From JBAXRT01 sp037131065 (GTDB lineage: Bacteria; Bacteroidota; Bacteroidia; Bacteroidales; FEN-979): a DNA stretch of 64,000 nt. A program made the position numbers and the translations under genes. The notes beneath the pieces were generated by a model. It was given only the letters and a program-made list of their open reading frames with translations. It made no database searches and was not told the DNA's origin. Within the stretch, counting starts at the first letter, position 1, and each line of letters begins with the position of its first letter. The stretch covers positions 22,385-86,384 of the forward strand of contig JBAXRT010000001.1 in the NCBI GenBank assembly GCA_037131065.1, read 5' to 3'. This document shows positions 32,389 to 41,878 of the stretch, one piece after another.

Positions 32389-34803
32389 TCAGCTTTTCTT
32401 TATCCGCATGTTGTAAAATGAGCGGTACACAAAGTATAAGGCAATGGCAAAAAATACGAATCCGATATATGGAGCGACTGAGAAGAAGTTTTCAGAAATA
32501 GCAATTTCCATCGCGAGAAGACCAAACAGGGTCGTGAATTTTATGATCGGGTTCAGGGCAACCGATGAGGTATCCTTGAAAGGATCACCCACAGTATCCC
32601 CAACAACAGCAGCATCATGCAAAGGAGTTCCCTTCTCTTTCAGGTCAACTTCAACGACCTTCTTTGCATTGTCCCATGCGCCCCCGGCATTGGCCATGAA
32701 AATGGCCTGGAATAACCCGAAGAAAGCAATAGAAACGAGGTAACTGACAAAGAAGGAGGCAGCCGGATAACGCAGGGGATTTCCAGCCATGAAATTGGAA
32801 TCCTGGTAACCCGAAAGGAAGGCAATGGCCAGCGCGAATGAAAAGATCGCAATGAAAATATTGAACATGCCATTCTGCGCATACTGGGTACAGATCTTGA
32901 CCACCTCCTTGGAAGTTTCCACAGAGGCTTTTTTATCGGCATTCTCATCAAGACGGATGTTCTTTTTGATATACTCAACGGCACGGTAAGCTCCTGTGGT
33001 TACTGCCTGGATGGAAGCTCCCGTAAACCAGTAAATCACCGCCCCTCCCATCAGAAATCCAAGGATTGTATATGGATTGAGAACGTTAAGAATATACTCC
33101 GGTTCGATACCGAATTTGTTTTTAATAACGAGGATCAGGGAGAATATCATGGTTGTGGCGCCCACAACAGCAGTTCCGATCAGTACAGGCTTGGCGGTTG
33201 CCTTAAAAGTATTACCTGCCCCATCGTTAGCCTCAAGGTAGTGCTTGGCATTCTCGAAATCGGGTTTGAATCCAAAATCTTTCTGAATTTCGGCAGTAGC
33301 CTGCTGCTTGTTCTCTTCAATCAGTGAAAGTTCATAGACCGACTGTGCATTATCGGTAACCGGTCCGTAACTGTCAACAGCGATCGTGACAGGTCCCATG
33401 CCAAGAAATCCGAAGGCAACAAGGCCAAAGGCAAATATTGCCGGGTATATCATGAAGGCATCCAATCCATTCTTGCTCGTGATGTACGCGACGAACATCA
33501 GGACAAGGAAGACCATGCCCTGCCAGAATGCGCTGAAGTTCCCTGCAACAAGACCTGAGAGAATGTTGAGTGATGCCCCGCCTTCACGTGAAGCAGTTAC
33601 AACTTCGTTGACGTGCCGTGATTTGGGACTTGTAAAGATCTTGGTGAATTCTGGGATCAGGGCAGCGCCGAGTGTTCCGCAACTGATGATGATCGACAGG
33701 GTCAGCCAGAGATCATTCCTGAGATCTCCGATCATGAGGTAGCTTACAATAAAAGTGACGATGATTGAAAGAATGGAGGTTATCCAGACAAGGTTGGTAA
33801 GCGGACGTTCAAAATCAATATCGTCTTTATGACCATACTTGGCCTGAGAGAAAGCCTTGTTGATATAAAATGCAGTTATGGAGGTGATAACCATCAATAC
33901 ACGCATGACGAAGATCCAGGTAAGCAGCTGTTTCTGGTTTTCAATATCTCCCACAGCAAGGACAATGAAAGAGATCAATGCAACCCCGGTTACCCCGTAG
34001 GTTTCAAAGCCGTCGGCGGTCGGGCCGACACTGTCGCCGGCATTGTCGCCCGTACAATCGGCAATAACTCCGGGATTTCTTGGATCATCCTCTTTGATTT
34101 TAAATACAACCTTCATCAGGTCGGAACCAATATCAGCGATCTTGGTAAAAATTCCACCTGCAATACGCAAGGCGGAAGCCCCAAGTGACTCTCCGATGGC
34201 AAAGCCAATAAAGCTGGCTCCGGCATATTCCCTCGGTACGAACAGAAGGATGATAAGCATCATGATCAACTCAACACAGATCAGCATAACGCCGATGCTC
34301 ATCCCTGCATCAAGCGGAATATTCAATAACTTGATCGGCTTCTTTTCAAGGGAAGCGAAGGCCATGCGGCTGTTGGCCAGGGTGTTCATCCTGATTCCGA
34401 ACCATGCTACGCTGTAAGACCCGAGAATACCAATCACCGCCCATCCGAGGATCAGAATCACGCCGCCAAACGGCATCGACTGAAGAAAACCGTAATAAAA
34501 TGCAATGCAAAGCCCAATGATCACAAAAAGGATCACCAGGAACTTACCCTGCTGAATCAGGTAGGTCTTGCAAGTCTCAAAAATAATCTTAGCAACATCC
34601 AGCATGGATTGATGTGCCTTGAGTTTCCTGACTTTCTGGAATTGATAATAACCAAAAAGCATCCCGAGAAAACAGATAAGGAATCCGAACAGGAGAAGGT
34701 TGTTCTGTTGCCCGGTTAATTCAGGGATTTTTAGATCGGCTTCACTTGCCAATGAAAATAAGGGCAGCAATATCGCCGCCAGCAGGGTAATCCGTTTTTT
34801 CAT
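32389..34803 (-). CDS. hppA: Membrane-bound ion-translocating pyrophosphatase
   Basis: Pumps Na+ and/or H+ across the inner membrane using pyrophosphate hydrolysis. At 804 residues with about 16 helices and a cleavable-looking N-terminus it matches the family. The catalytic loop is present as DDPRNPGVIADCTGDNAGD, with TADGFETYGV after it, and a second site near the C-terminus (GDTVGDPFKDTSSVALN). At the site used to separate K+-dependent from K+-independent types the sequence reads AGNTFKATAK, with Lys in the diagnostic position. I would not assign ion specificity from this. Monocistronic with a textbook promoter and terminator. Confidence 0.95.
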   Translation of the reverse strand: MKKRITLLAAILLPLFSLASEADLKIPELTGQQNNLLLFGFLICFLGMLFGYYQFQKVRKLKAHQSMLDVAKIIFETCKTYLIQQGKFLVILFVIIGLCIAFYYGFLQSMPFGGVILILGWAVIGILGSYSVAWFGIRMNTLANSRMAFASLEKKPIKLLNIPLDAGMSIGVMLICVELIMMLIILLFVPREYAGASFIGFAIGESLGASALRIAGGIFTKIADIGSDLMKVVFKIKEDDPRNPGVIADCTGDNAGDSVGPTADGFETYGVTGVALISFIVLAVGDIENQKQLLTWIFVMRVLMVITSITAFYINKAFSQAKYGHKDDIDFERPLTNLVWITSILSIIVTFIVSYLMIGDLRNDLWLTLSIIISCGTLGAALIPEFTKIFTSPKSRHVNEVVTASREGGASLNILSGLVAGNFSAFWQGMVFLVLMFVAYITSKNGLDAFMIYPAIFAFGLVAFGFLGMGPVTIAVDSYGPVTDNAQSVYELSLIEENKQQATAEIQKDFGFKPDFENAKHYLEANDGAGNTFKATAKPVLIGTAVVGATTMIFSLILVIKNKFGIEPEYILNVLNPYTILGFLMGGAVIYWFTGASIQAVTTGAYRAVEYIKKNIRLDENADKKASVETSKEVVKICTQYAQNGMFNIFIAIFSFALAIAFLSGYQDSNFMAGNPLRYPAASFFVSYLVSIAFFGLFQAIFMANAGGAWDNAKKVVEVDLKEKGTPLHDAAVVGDTVGDPFKDTSSVALNPIIKFTTLFGLLAMEIAISENFFSVAPYIGFVFFAIALYFVYRSFYNMRIKKS

Positions 34804-34833
34804 ATGAATGTATTTAGTTATTTAGACTGGTTA

Positions 34834-34863
34834 CAAAAATAAGAGGATTTTTTTAAACTGCAA
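34834..34863 (-). promoter_or_regulatory. Promoter of hppA
   Basis: Minus-strand TTG (34863-34861), 19 bases, then exact TATTTTTG (34841-34834); 30 bases to ATG 34803. Confidence 0.6.
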
Positions 34864-34939
34864 CTAGTTTTTTTGCCCATGGTTTTGCCCCATGTCAAAA
34901 AATGCCGTAGGTTTGTACATAGGAAAAGCGGATCGGAAA

Positions 34940-35524
34940 ATGGAAAAAATCAGGCTTGATATCGTTGGCATGTCTTACAGCCAGTCACAGTCCGGTGCCT
35001 ATGCCCTGATTCTCGGGGAACGAGATGGGAAGAGAAGACTGCCTATCATCATCGGTGGCTTTGAAGCCCAGGCCATTGCCATTGAACTTGAGAAAATAAA
35101 GACCCCGCGCCCGCTCACGCACGACCTTTTCAGAACCTTTGCAGAGGTCTATGGGATCCGGATCACGGAAGTGGTAATTAATAAATTCAGTGAGGGAGTA
35201 TTTTATGCAAAGCTGGTATGCTCTGACGGAAAAAACGAGCAGGACGTGGATTCCCGGACCTCCGATGCAATCGCACTCTCCCTTCGGTTCAATTGCCCCA
35301 TCTACACCTACGAAAGTATAATGGTTGCCGCAGGGATTCTGGTAGATGAGGAGTCGGAGAAGGCTGCCACCGAGGATTCAAAAAAGGAAGATCAGCCGCC
35401 GGCGCAATCAGATTACAGCGAACTTTCCATGGCCGAACTCGGGGAAATGCTCCAGGTTGCAATTGAAAAAGAGGAGTATGAAAAAGCTTCAAAAATCAGG
35501 GACGAAATAAACAAAAGAAAATAA
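34940..35524 (+). CDS. Bifunctional nuclease (BFN/DUF151) with C-terminal UVR domain
   Basis: A 194-residue protein. Residues 1-130 form a BFN/DUF151 domain (DIVGMSYSQSQSGAYALILGE, RRLPIIIGGFEAQAIA, SDAIALSLRFNCPIY). Plant BFN1 has RNase and DNase activity; the bacterial role is not settled. A UVR motif (about 166-194, LQVAIEKEEYEKASKIRDEI) of the kind that binds UvrA/UvrB or Clp partners ends the protein. ATG 34940 is chosen since the conserved domain begins there; an in-frame ATG 48 bases upstream is possible. It is divergent from hppA and 16 bases before the transporter gene. Confidence 0.88.
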   Translation: MEKIRLDIVGMSYSQSQSGAYALILGERDGKRRLPIIIGGFEAQAIAIELEKIKTPRPLTHDLFRTFAEVYGIRITEVVINKFSEGVFYAKLVCSDGKNEQDVDSRTSDAIALSLRFNCPIYTYESIMVAAGILVDEESEKAATEDSKKEDQPPAQSDYSELSMAELGEMLQVAIEKEEYEKASKIRDEINKRK

Positions 35525-35540
35525 AATAAAACCAATACTT

Positions 35541-36791
35541 ATGGGACTTAAGCTTCGCCTTATCATAATGAATTTTCTGCAGTTTTTTATCTGGGGCTCC
35601 TGGCTTCTGACCATAGGTAATTATTGCGACAATACCATGCACTGGTCCTATGCCGAATTCGGTGCCATCTTTGCCACGATGGGCATAGCTTCCCTTTTCA
35701 TGCCTGCCCTCACCGGGATCATCGCCGACCGCTGGATCAATGCTGAACGGCTCTACGGCACCCTTCACATCCTGGCTGCCCTGATTCTTTTTTCGGTGCC
35801 GTTGATCAAGGATTCCACCATTATGTTCTGGATCATGCTCCTGAATATGTGCTGCTACATGCCTACCATCTCTCTTTCAATCACTGTAGCCTATACCTCC
35901 CTTGAAAATCGTAACCTTAACATCATCAGGGAATATCCACCCATCAGGGTTTGGGGAACCATTGGTTTTATAGCTGCACTCTGGAATATCAGTTTGCTTA
36001 ACCTTGAAACTTCTGCCTCACAGTTTTATATTGCATCGTTCGTCTCCCTGCTTCTCGGGCTTTACGCTTTTACCCTTCCCAAATGCCCACCCCTCGGGAA
36101 AGCGGTCAGCACCTCACTAGCCAATTCCCTTGGCCTGAATGCCTTCTTGTTGTTTAAAAATTCCAAAATGGCGATTTTCTTTCTTTTCGCCATGTTTCTG
36201 GGGGCCTCGTTGCAACTTACGAATGCATACGGGGCGAACTTCCTCGACGACTTTGCCCGGATCCCTGAATACAAGGACCTGGCAGCAGTTAAGTTTCCAG
36301 CCATCATCATGTCCATCTCGCAGATATCCGAAACGCTCTTCATTCTCACCATACCATTCTTTATGAAGCGGTTCGGGATCAAAAAGGTGATGCTCTTCAG
36401 TATGATTGCCTGGGTACTGAGGTTCGGACTCTTCTCGTTTGGCGACCCGGCAGGCGGTCTCTGGATGATCATCCTCTCATGCATTATCTACGGGATGGCA
36501 TTCGATTTCTTTAATATTTCGGGTTCTCTCTTTGTTGAGACCCAGAGCAAACCAGAGATCAAGGCCAGCGCCCAGGGACTCTTCATGATGATGACCAACG
36601 GTTTCGGGGCAATCCTCGGCAGTGCGTTAAGTGGTATCATAATCGAACAATTCTTCAGGAAGGACGGGGTTGCCGACTGGCCTGGAATCTGGATGACTTT
36701 TGCCATTTACTCGCTTATTATTACAATCCTGTTTGCTGTCCTGTTCCGGCATAAACACGACCCGAAAACCTTTTCTGAAATTCACCACTGA
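35541..36791 (+). CDS. Nucleoside transporter of the NupG-type major facilitator family
   Basis: A 416-residue inner-membrane protein with about 12 helices, of the nucleoside:H+ symporter (NupG/XapB) type. The start is [21 protein letters not shown], followed by the loop [19 protein letters not shown] sequence [14 protein letters not shown], and in the second half [20 protein letters not shown], both family hallmarks. Placed directly before thyA and folA, it fits a nucleoside/thymidylate theme (inference). Purine or pyrimidine preference cannot be told. Confidence 0.85.
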   Translation: MGLKLRLIIMNFLQFFIWGSWLLTIGNYCDNTMHWSYAEFGAIFATMGIASLFMPALTGIIADRWINAERLYGTLHILAALILFSVPLIKDSTIMFWIMLLNMCCYMPTISLSITVAYTSLENRNLNIIREYPPIRVWGTIGFIAALWNISLLNLETSASQFYIASFVSLLLGLYAFTLPKCPPLGKAVSTSLANSLGLNAFLLFKNSKMAIFFLFAMFLGASLQLTNAYGANFLDDFARIPEYKDLAAVKFPAIIMSISQISETLFILTIPFFMKRFGIKKVMLFSMIAWVLRFGLFSFGDPAGGLWMIILSCIIYGMAFDFFNISGSLFVETQSKPEIKASAQGLFMMMTNGFGAILGSALSGIIIEQFFRKDGVADWPGIWMTFAIYSLIITILFAVLFRHKHDPKTFSEIHH

Positions 36792-36832
36792 TTTACTAAA
36801 TGAATTTCGCTGTTTCACCATTTCGCTATTTA
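36789..36832. repeat. octamer-phrased repeat between transporter and thyA
   Basis: ATTTCGCT, GTTTCACC, ATTTCGCT and ATTTAATA follow in 8-base phase (36803-36834 region). Same style as the other repeat gaps, but short. Confidence 0.4.
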
Positions 36833-36834
36833 AT

Positions 36835-37629
36835 ATGAAACAATACCTCGCCCTCCTTGATCACGTGATGAAAAACGGAGCTGAAAAGAGCGACCGGACA
36901 GGGACAGGCACGATCAGCGTTTTCGGATACCAGATGCGGTTTGACCTCAGGGAAGGATTCCCGGTCATGACAACCAAAAAGCTGCACCTTCGCTCGATTA
37001 TCCATGAACTGCTTTGGTTCCTGAAAGGGGAGACCAACGTCAGCTATTTGCGTGAAAACAAGGTGACCATCTGGGATGAATGGGCGGATAAAAACGGAGA
37101 GCTCGGCCCGGTCTATGGTTACCAGTGGCGCTCCTGGCCAAAACCCGACGGGAACTCCGTCGATCAGATCACACAGGTAATTGGTTCAATCAGATCAAAT
37201 CCGGACTCACGCCGCCATATCGTGAGTGCATGGAATGTCGGGTCTCTCGAAAAAATGGCCCTTCCCCCTTGCCACCTTCTCTTCCAGTTCTATGTTGCAA
37301 ACGGTACCCTCTCGTGTCAGATGTACCAGCGCAGCTGCGATATATTTCTCGGCGTCCCCTTTAACATCGCATCCTATGCCCTCCTCACCATGATGGTGGC
37401 GCAGGTAACAGGATTAAAGCCTTGGGAATTTGTTCATACGCTTGGCGATGCCCATATCTACCATAACCACCTCGAACAGGTCAGGCTCCAGCTGACAAGG
37501 GAACCATACCCGCTTCCGCGGATGATTATCAATCCCCAAGTGAGGGATATTTTTGATTTTAAATTTGAAGATTTCACGCTCGAGGGATATCAGGCTCATC
37601 CCCATATCAAAGGCCAAATTGCAGTCTAA
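36835..37629 (+). CDS. thyA: Thymidylate synthase
   Basis: Folate-dependent enzyme converting dUMP to dTMP. The start ATG 36835 ([11 protein letters not shown]) gives 264 residues, the same length as E. coli ThyA; the open frame upstream runs into the transporter gene and is rejected. Catalytic cysteine C146 lies in [12 protein letters not shown], the phosphate-binding Arg in SDRTGTGT and RRHIVSAWN, and the end [10 protein letters not shown] is canonical. folA follows 9 bases later, so the dihydrofolate made here is reduced by its partner from the same mRNA. Confidence 0.98.
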   Translation: MKQYLALLDHVMKNGAEKSDRTGTGTISVFGYQMRFDLREGFPVMTTKKLHLRSIIHELLWFLKGETNVSYLRENKVTIWDEWADKNGELGPVYGYQWRSWPKPDGNSVDQITQVIGSIRSNPDSRRHIVSAWNVGSLEKMALPPCHLLFQFYVANGTLSCQMYQRSCDIFLGVPFNIASYALLTMMVAQVTGLKPWEFVHTLGDAHIYHNHLEQVRLQLTREPYPLPRMIINPQVRDIFDFKFEDFTLEGYQAHPHIKGQIAV

Positions 37630-37638
37630 AAAAGTCGT

Positions 37639-38139
37639 ATGATCTCTATCATTGTTGCTGTAGCGGATAACCTGGCCATCGGAAAAAATAACGACCTCCT
37701 CTGGCATATCCCCGAGGATCTTAAAAGATTTAAACAGATCACTTCAGGTCATACCGTCATCATGGGAAAACGCACCTATGAATCCCTTCCGCGGAGACCC
37801 CTACCGAACAGGCGTAACCTTGTGATTACCGACGTGCCTGGCGAGACCATCAAAGGATGCGAAATGGCCTACTCCATCGATGATGCCGTCCGCCTCAGTG
37901 ATCCCGGGAAGGAGAATTTTATCATCGGCGGTGCTTCTGTTTACAGGCAATTCCTGCCCCTTGCCGATCGTCTTTACTTGACACATGTCTACAATAATTT
38001 TGAGGGTGATGTTTTCTTTCCCGTGATCGAGTTGTCGGAATGGGAACAGATCTCCAGGGAAGATCATCCGCCCGATGAAAAGAATGATTTTGCTTATAGT
38101 TTCCTGGTCTATAACCGTAGAAAAATCAGTGCTCGATGA
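37639..38139 (+). CDS. folA: Dihydrofolate reductase
   Basis: NADPH-dependent reduction of dihydrofolate to tetrahydrofolate. The 166-residue protein shows ISIIVAVADNLAIGKNNDLLW, PEDLKRFKQIT with the acidic active-site residue at 26-27, VIMGKRTYESLP, and the nucleotide-binding FIIGGASVYRQ. Coupled to thyA upstream and overlapping the lipoprotein gene by 4 bases (ATGA) downstream. Confidence 0.97.
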   Translation: MISIIVAVADNLAIGKNNDLLWHIPEDLKRFKQITSGHTVIMGKRTYESLPRRPLPNRRNLVITDVPGETIKGCEMAYSIDDAVRLSDPGKENFIIGGASVYRQFLPLADRLYLTHVYNNFEGDVFFPVIELSEWEQISREDHPPDEKNDFAYSFLVYNRRKISAR

Positions 38140-38963
38140 AGTGCCTTCTTCTTTACTCTTTATCTATCTCATTACTGTTTACCGCGGTCTCCTGCTCCAA
38201 AAACAAAGAGACTGATCTGAAACCAATCCTGAATGCGGCCAATGACATCATCCTTGTCCAGCGCCCCTTCATCTTTGCCTTTAACCTGCTGGTCAAGGCA
38301 TCGCTTGATTCCGCACTTCAGGCGAATTATCATGCAAACATCGACAGCTCCGCCGTCGTCCTCAACCCGGGGAAGAAAAAATATACCTTTTCTTTTACCG
38401 GGAAACTCTGTCCCGACAGTGTAATCAGGTTCGGATATATCCAGGCCATCCTGGATACGAATCTTTTTATCCCCGGATCAAAAGTGAAGATCGTTTTCAA
38501 CTACTATTCAGAGGACAGTCATGGAATCACGGCTGACGACAGCCTATTGAACGAAGGGCCACTGCCGGGGGGAGAACTTATTTTTAAGAATATGCTATCC
38601 GGAGTGTCCATTTCAAAGGATATCACCAGGAATATCAAATGGGAGGGGAGCTTCAATTTTCATGTTCAATCCGATATAATCTACCATGGCACAAAAAAGG
38701 CTGTCATCACAGTGGATGGTTCCGGACAGGGGACCTCATCCATGGGATATTTGTTCTACTCCTCCATTGCCTCTTCACTCAGGGACAGTCTTGATTGTCC
38801 CTGGCCTAAAGACGGGATCATCAATTTCTATATGCCCGAGGTGGAACCAAAAAACGGCTCCATTGAGTTTATGGCAAAAAAATCCTGTAATAACCATATT
38901 AACTACAATTTCGATGGGGTCCTTTACGAAGGATGGATCAGTGATAAGTACCTGATCAAATAA
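38136..38963 (+). CDS. Hypothetical lipoprotein
   Basis: A 275-residue protein that I do not recognise. Its N-terminus is a lipoprotein signal with Cys20 (LLFTAVSC) followed by SKNKETD. The mature part is strand-rich and contains periodic segments such as KKYTFSFTGKLCPDSVIRFGY and two Cys near the C-terminus. It is translationally coupled to folA, which is odd for an envelope protein; probably just shared transcription. No catalytic motif is apparent. Confidence 0.7.
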   Translation: MKCLLLYSLSISLLFTAVSCSKNKETDLKPILNAANDIILVQRPFIFAFNLLVKASLDSALQANYHANIDSSAVVLNPGKKKYTFSFTGKLCPDSVIRFGYIQAILDTNLFIPGSKVKIVFNYYSEDSHGITADDSLLNEGPLPGGELIFKNMLSGVSISKDITRNIKWEGSFNFHVQSDIIYHGTKKAVITVDGSGQGTSSMGYLFYSSIASSLRDSLDCPWPKDGIINFYMPEVEPKNGSIEFMAKKSCNNHINYNFDGVLYEGWISDKYLIK

Positions 38964-38979
38964 CAATACCAGAAAAATT

Positions 38980-40281
38980 TCAGGTCTTTCTCTTCTCTTT
39001 CTTGGCGGCAGGGAAAAGAACATTATTGAGGATAAGCCTGTAGCCTGGTGAGTTGGGATGCAGGTTCAGGTCTGTGGGCGGATCACCTACCAGGTGCTGG
39101 TAATCTTCCGGGTCATGTCCGCCAAGGAAAGTCCAGGTTCCCTTACCGAAATCCCCGTGAATATAACGTGCTTCCCCAAGGGCTTTACTCTCACCCAGGA
39201 TAACCACGTTCGACTTGAGGTATTTCTTGTTGAAGGCTGTCGTCTGTCCCATGAACCCATGGATCAGCGACTCGTGATCCTGGCATAGCATGCTGGGTAT
39301 CGGATCCCATTTTGCCGAGAATTCGAACAGGGAAAAGAAATCATTCGCCCAGGTCAGGTTCTTGGGCCTGCTCTCGGTCACATCAATGGATGAGATCTCG
39401 TACTCATAGGGATTGTTGCTTATATGGAAATTATCAAAGGCAAAACACTTGCTGTAATCCAGCTTCGATTGTGCCTCCTGATCCTGAGGATCACTGTCGA
39501 ACATCACGTCGCAGATATCGACGCCTTCAGCGGCAAGGGCGACATCATAGCTGTCGGGGGCTGAGCACATCGAAAAAAGATAACCCCCGCCAACAACGAA
39601 GTCCCTTATCTTCCCGGCAACGGCAAGTTTCATCTGCGAAACCTTTTGATACCCGAGTTTGGAGGCCATCGACTCATTGATCTTTACATCCTCCTGGTAC
39701 CATGCAGCATTCCGGTATGCCGCCCAGAACTTTCCGTACTGCCCTGTGAAATCTTCATGATGCAGGTGCAGCCAGTCATACAAAGGCAAAACCCCGGAAA
39801 TGATCTCTTCATCATAAAGGATGTCATAGGGTATCTCTGCATAGGTCAACACCAGCGTAACCGCATCATCCCAGGGTAGCTTGTTTTTAGGGGAATATAC
39901 AGCAATCTTAGGCGCCTTGTGCAGTTTCACATTTTCCATGTTCACCTGCGGTTCGGAGATCTCAAGTAGAATGGCTGAATACTGGGCATCGGCGATCACC
40001 TGGTAACTGACTCCCCGGATATTACACTCCTCCTCCAGCAATTTAGAATAACCGAACATAAAACTACCCCCGCGGTAATTGAGCAGCCAGTCGACCTCGA
40101 CATCCCGGGTGAGCACCCAGTATGCAATCCCATATGATTTCAGATGATTTTTCTGCGTTTCATCCATGGGAATAAGAATGTAAGCGCCGCGGGAAACCAG
40201 GGTGGCGAAAAGCAGTAAAATCAGGAAGGTTAACCGGATATACCCTTGATTAGAACGGCGTCTCATGGTCGCTTTCATCAT
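38980..40281 (-). CDS. Conserved Bacteroidota membrane-anchored protein, often misnamed asparagine synthetase B
   Basis: A 433-residue protein with one N-terminal helix (about 17-33) and a long extracytoplasmic domain beginning YILIPMDETQKNHLKSYGIAY. To my recollection databases label this family asparagine synthetase B, but there is no N-terminal catalytic Cys, no glutaminase domain and no PP-loop SGGxDS, so that name is not supported. Conserved-looking blocks include FVVGGGYLFSMCSAPDSYDVA, where the Cys-Ser could sit in a glutamine-amidotransferase-like fold, and LHPNSPGYRLILNNVLFPA. It overlaps dnaB by 32 bases. Real function unknown. Confidence 0.7.
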   Translation of the reverse strand: MMKATMRRRSNQGYIRLTFLILLLFATLVSRGAYILIPMDETQKNHLKSYGIAYWVLTRDVEVDWLLNYRGGSFMFGYSKLLEEECNIRGVSYQVIADAQYSAILLEISEPQVNMENVKLHKAPKIAVYSPKNKLPWDDAVTLVLTYAEIPYDILYDEEIISGVLPLYDWLHLHHEDFTGQYGKFWAAYRNAAWYQEDVKINESMASKLGYQKVSQMKLAVAGKIRDFVVGGGYLFSMCSAPDSYDVALAAEGVDICDVMFDSDPQDQEAQSKLDYSKCFAFDNFHISNNPYEYEISSIDVTESRPKNLTWANDFFSLFEFSAKWDPIPSMLCQDHESLIHGFMGQTTAFNKKYLKSNVVILGESKALGEARYIHGDFGKGTWTFLGGHDPEDYQHLVGDPPTDLNLHPNSPGYRLILNNVLFPAAKKEKRKT

Positions 40282-41815
40282 CCATCTTCGACATTATCGT
40301 ACGCGTGCGTACCGAACCATCAAACGAGGAATTGGATGGAATAGTATCTGCCGGAGTGTATTCCATCTCCAGGTCAATGAACTTGGCAAACTTTGAAACA
40401 AATTTCATTTTGATATCCTTCAGGGGGCCGTTACGGTTCTTGGAAATGCTTACTTCAGCTGCCCCTGATGTGGATTCACCCGCTTCATCAACATCAATTT
40501 TATAATATTCGGGCCTGTAGATGAAAAGGACCATATCAGCATCCTGTTCAATGGATCCCGATTCACGTAAATCGGAAAGGATCGGCTTTGCAGCTGCAGA
40601 TCTTTTCTCCGGGGCCCGGCTGAGCTGCGACAACGCGATGACGGGGACGTTAAGCTCCTTTGCCAGGCTTTTCAGGGCTCTTGATATGCTGCTGATCTCC
40701 TGCTCGCGATTCCCCTTGTGCTCCTGGCTTCCCTGCATCAGCTGAAGATAATCCACGACGATCAGCTGGATGTCGTGACGGGCCTTGAGCCTTCGGCATT
40801 TTGCACGCAGGTCGAAGATGGATAATGCAGCAGTATCGTCGATGAACAGAGGAGCCTCAAGAAGTTTGGAGATCTTGGCATTTAGCTGCTCCCACTCAAA
40901 ATCGGCCATGACCCCACGACGCAGTTTCTCCTGGGGAATTTCAGTCTCACTGGAGATCAGCCTTGTTACCAGCTGGATGGCCGACATTTCAAGTGAAAAG
41001 AAAGCAACCGGCTTCTTGAAATCGATTGCGGCATTCCTTGCCATCGTAAGGGCGAAAGCCGTTTTACCCATACCGGGACGGGAAGCAACGATGATGAGAT
41101 CTGACTTCTGCCAGCCCGAGGTGATCCTGTCCATCTCACTGAAACCGGATCCGACGCCACGCAGCTGGCCTTCATGCTTCCTCCCTGCCGTTATCTCCTT
41201 GATCGCCTCCCTGACGATCGACTGCATATCCATGGTTGCCTTCCCGATGCTGCTTTCGCTGATGGCAAAAATTTCGTTCTCCGCTTTGTCGAGAAGATCA
41301 AAAACGTCTGTCGTATCTTCGTATGCCTCCCTGATGATTCCTGAACTTACCCTGATCAGTTCACGCTGGATGTGTTTCTGAAGAATGATCCTGGAATGAA
41401 ACTCAATATTTGCAGCCGAAGCCACACGGTTGGTGAGCATCGTGATGTAGTAAGGACCACCCACTAATTCAAGGGCCCCGCGCTGCCTGAGCTCCTCCGT
41501 TACCGTGAGTATGTCGACAGGCTGGTTATTGGCGAATAGCTGCTGTATGGCTGCGAAGATCTGCTGATGAGACTCTTTGTAGAATGCTTCAGGTTTCAGG
41601 ACCTCGATAACCTCTGCAAGACGGTCATTCTCCAGCATCATGGCGCCCAGGACGGCCTCCTCCAGGTCCATTGCCTGGGGTGGCACCTTTCCCTGTTCAT
41701 GGAAAACCTCTGTAAAGGCACTGTTACTCCCCCTCCTTTTATTCCTCTGGTCAGCCTGCGCCGGCGCTCCCCTCAAACCACCCGGTCCGCTGTTGTATTT
41801 CTCTTTCTCTTCCAT
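40250..41815 (-). CDS. dnaB: Replicative DNA helicase
   Basis: Hexameric helicase that unwinds DNA at the replication fork. The 521-residue protein has a basic disordered N-tail (1-45), the DnaB N-domain (about 46-150, MDLEEAVLGAMMLENDRLAE), then the RecA-like domain with Walker A SRPGMGKT at 245-252, FSLEMS, and VVDYLQLM. No intein is present. The -7 box ends just 4 bases before the ATG, predicting a leaderless message. It overlaps the downstream anchored-protein gene. Confidence 0.97.
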   Translation of the reverse strand: MEEKEKYNSGPGGLRGAPAQADQRNKRRGSNSAFTEVFHEQGKVPPQAMDLEEAVLGAMMLENDRLAEVIEVLKPEAFYKESHQQIFAAIQQLFANNQPVDILTVTEELRQRGALELVGGPYYITMLTNRVASAANIEFHSRIILQKHIQRELIRVSSGIIREAYEDTTDVFDLLDKAENEIFAISESSIGKATMDMQSIVREAIKEITAGRKHEGQLRGVGSGFSEMDRITSGWQKSDLIIVASRPGMGKTAFALTMARNAAIDFKKPVAFFSLEMSAIQLVTRLISSETEIPQEKLRRGVMADFEWEQLNAKISKLLEAPLFIDDTAALSIFDLRAKCRRLKARHDIQLIVVDYLQLMQGSQEHKGNREQEISSISRALKSLAKELNVPVIALSQLSRAPEKRSAAAKPILSDLRESGSIEQDADMVLFIYRPEYYKIDVDEAGESTSGAAEVSISKNRNGPLKDIKMKFVSKFAKFIDLEMEYTPADTIPSNSSFDGSVRTRTIMSKMDDESDHETPF

Positions 41816-41819
41816 CTGT

Positions 41820-41827
41820 CAAAAATA
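41820..41827 (-). promoter_or_regulatory. -7 box 4 bases before the dnaB start codon
   Basis: Exact TATTTTTG on the minus strand, then ACAG, then ATG 41815. No -33 TTG at consensus spacing. Suggests a leaderless dnaB mRNA. Confidence 0.4.
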
Positions 41828-41878
41828 GAATATATACCCCTGTTTTTCTTCTCATTCCTGAGAATTATTTATCAACAA

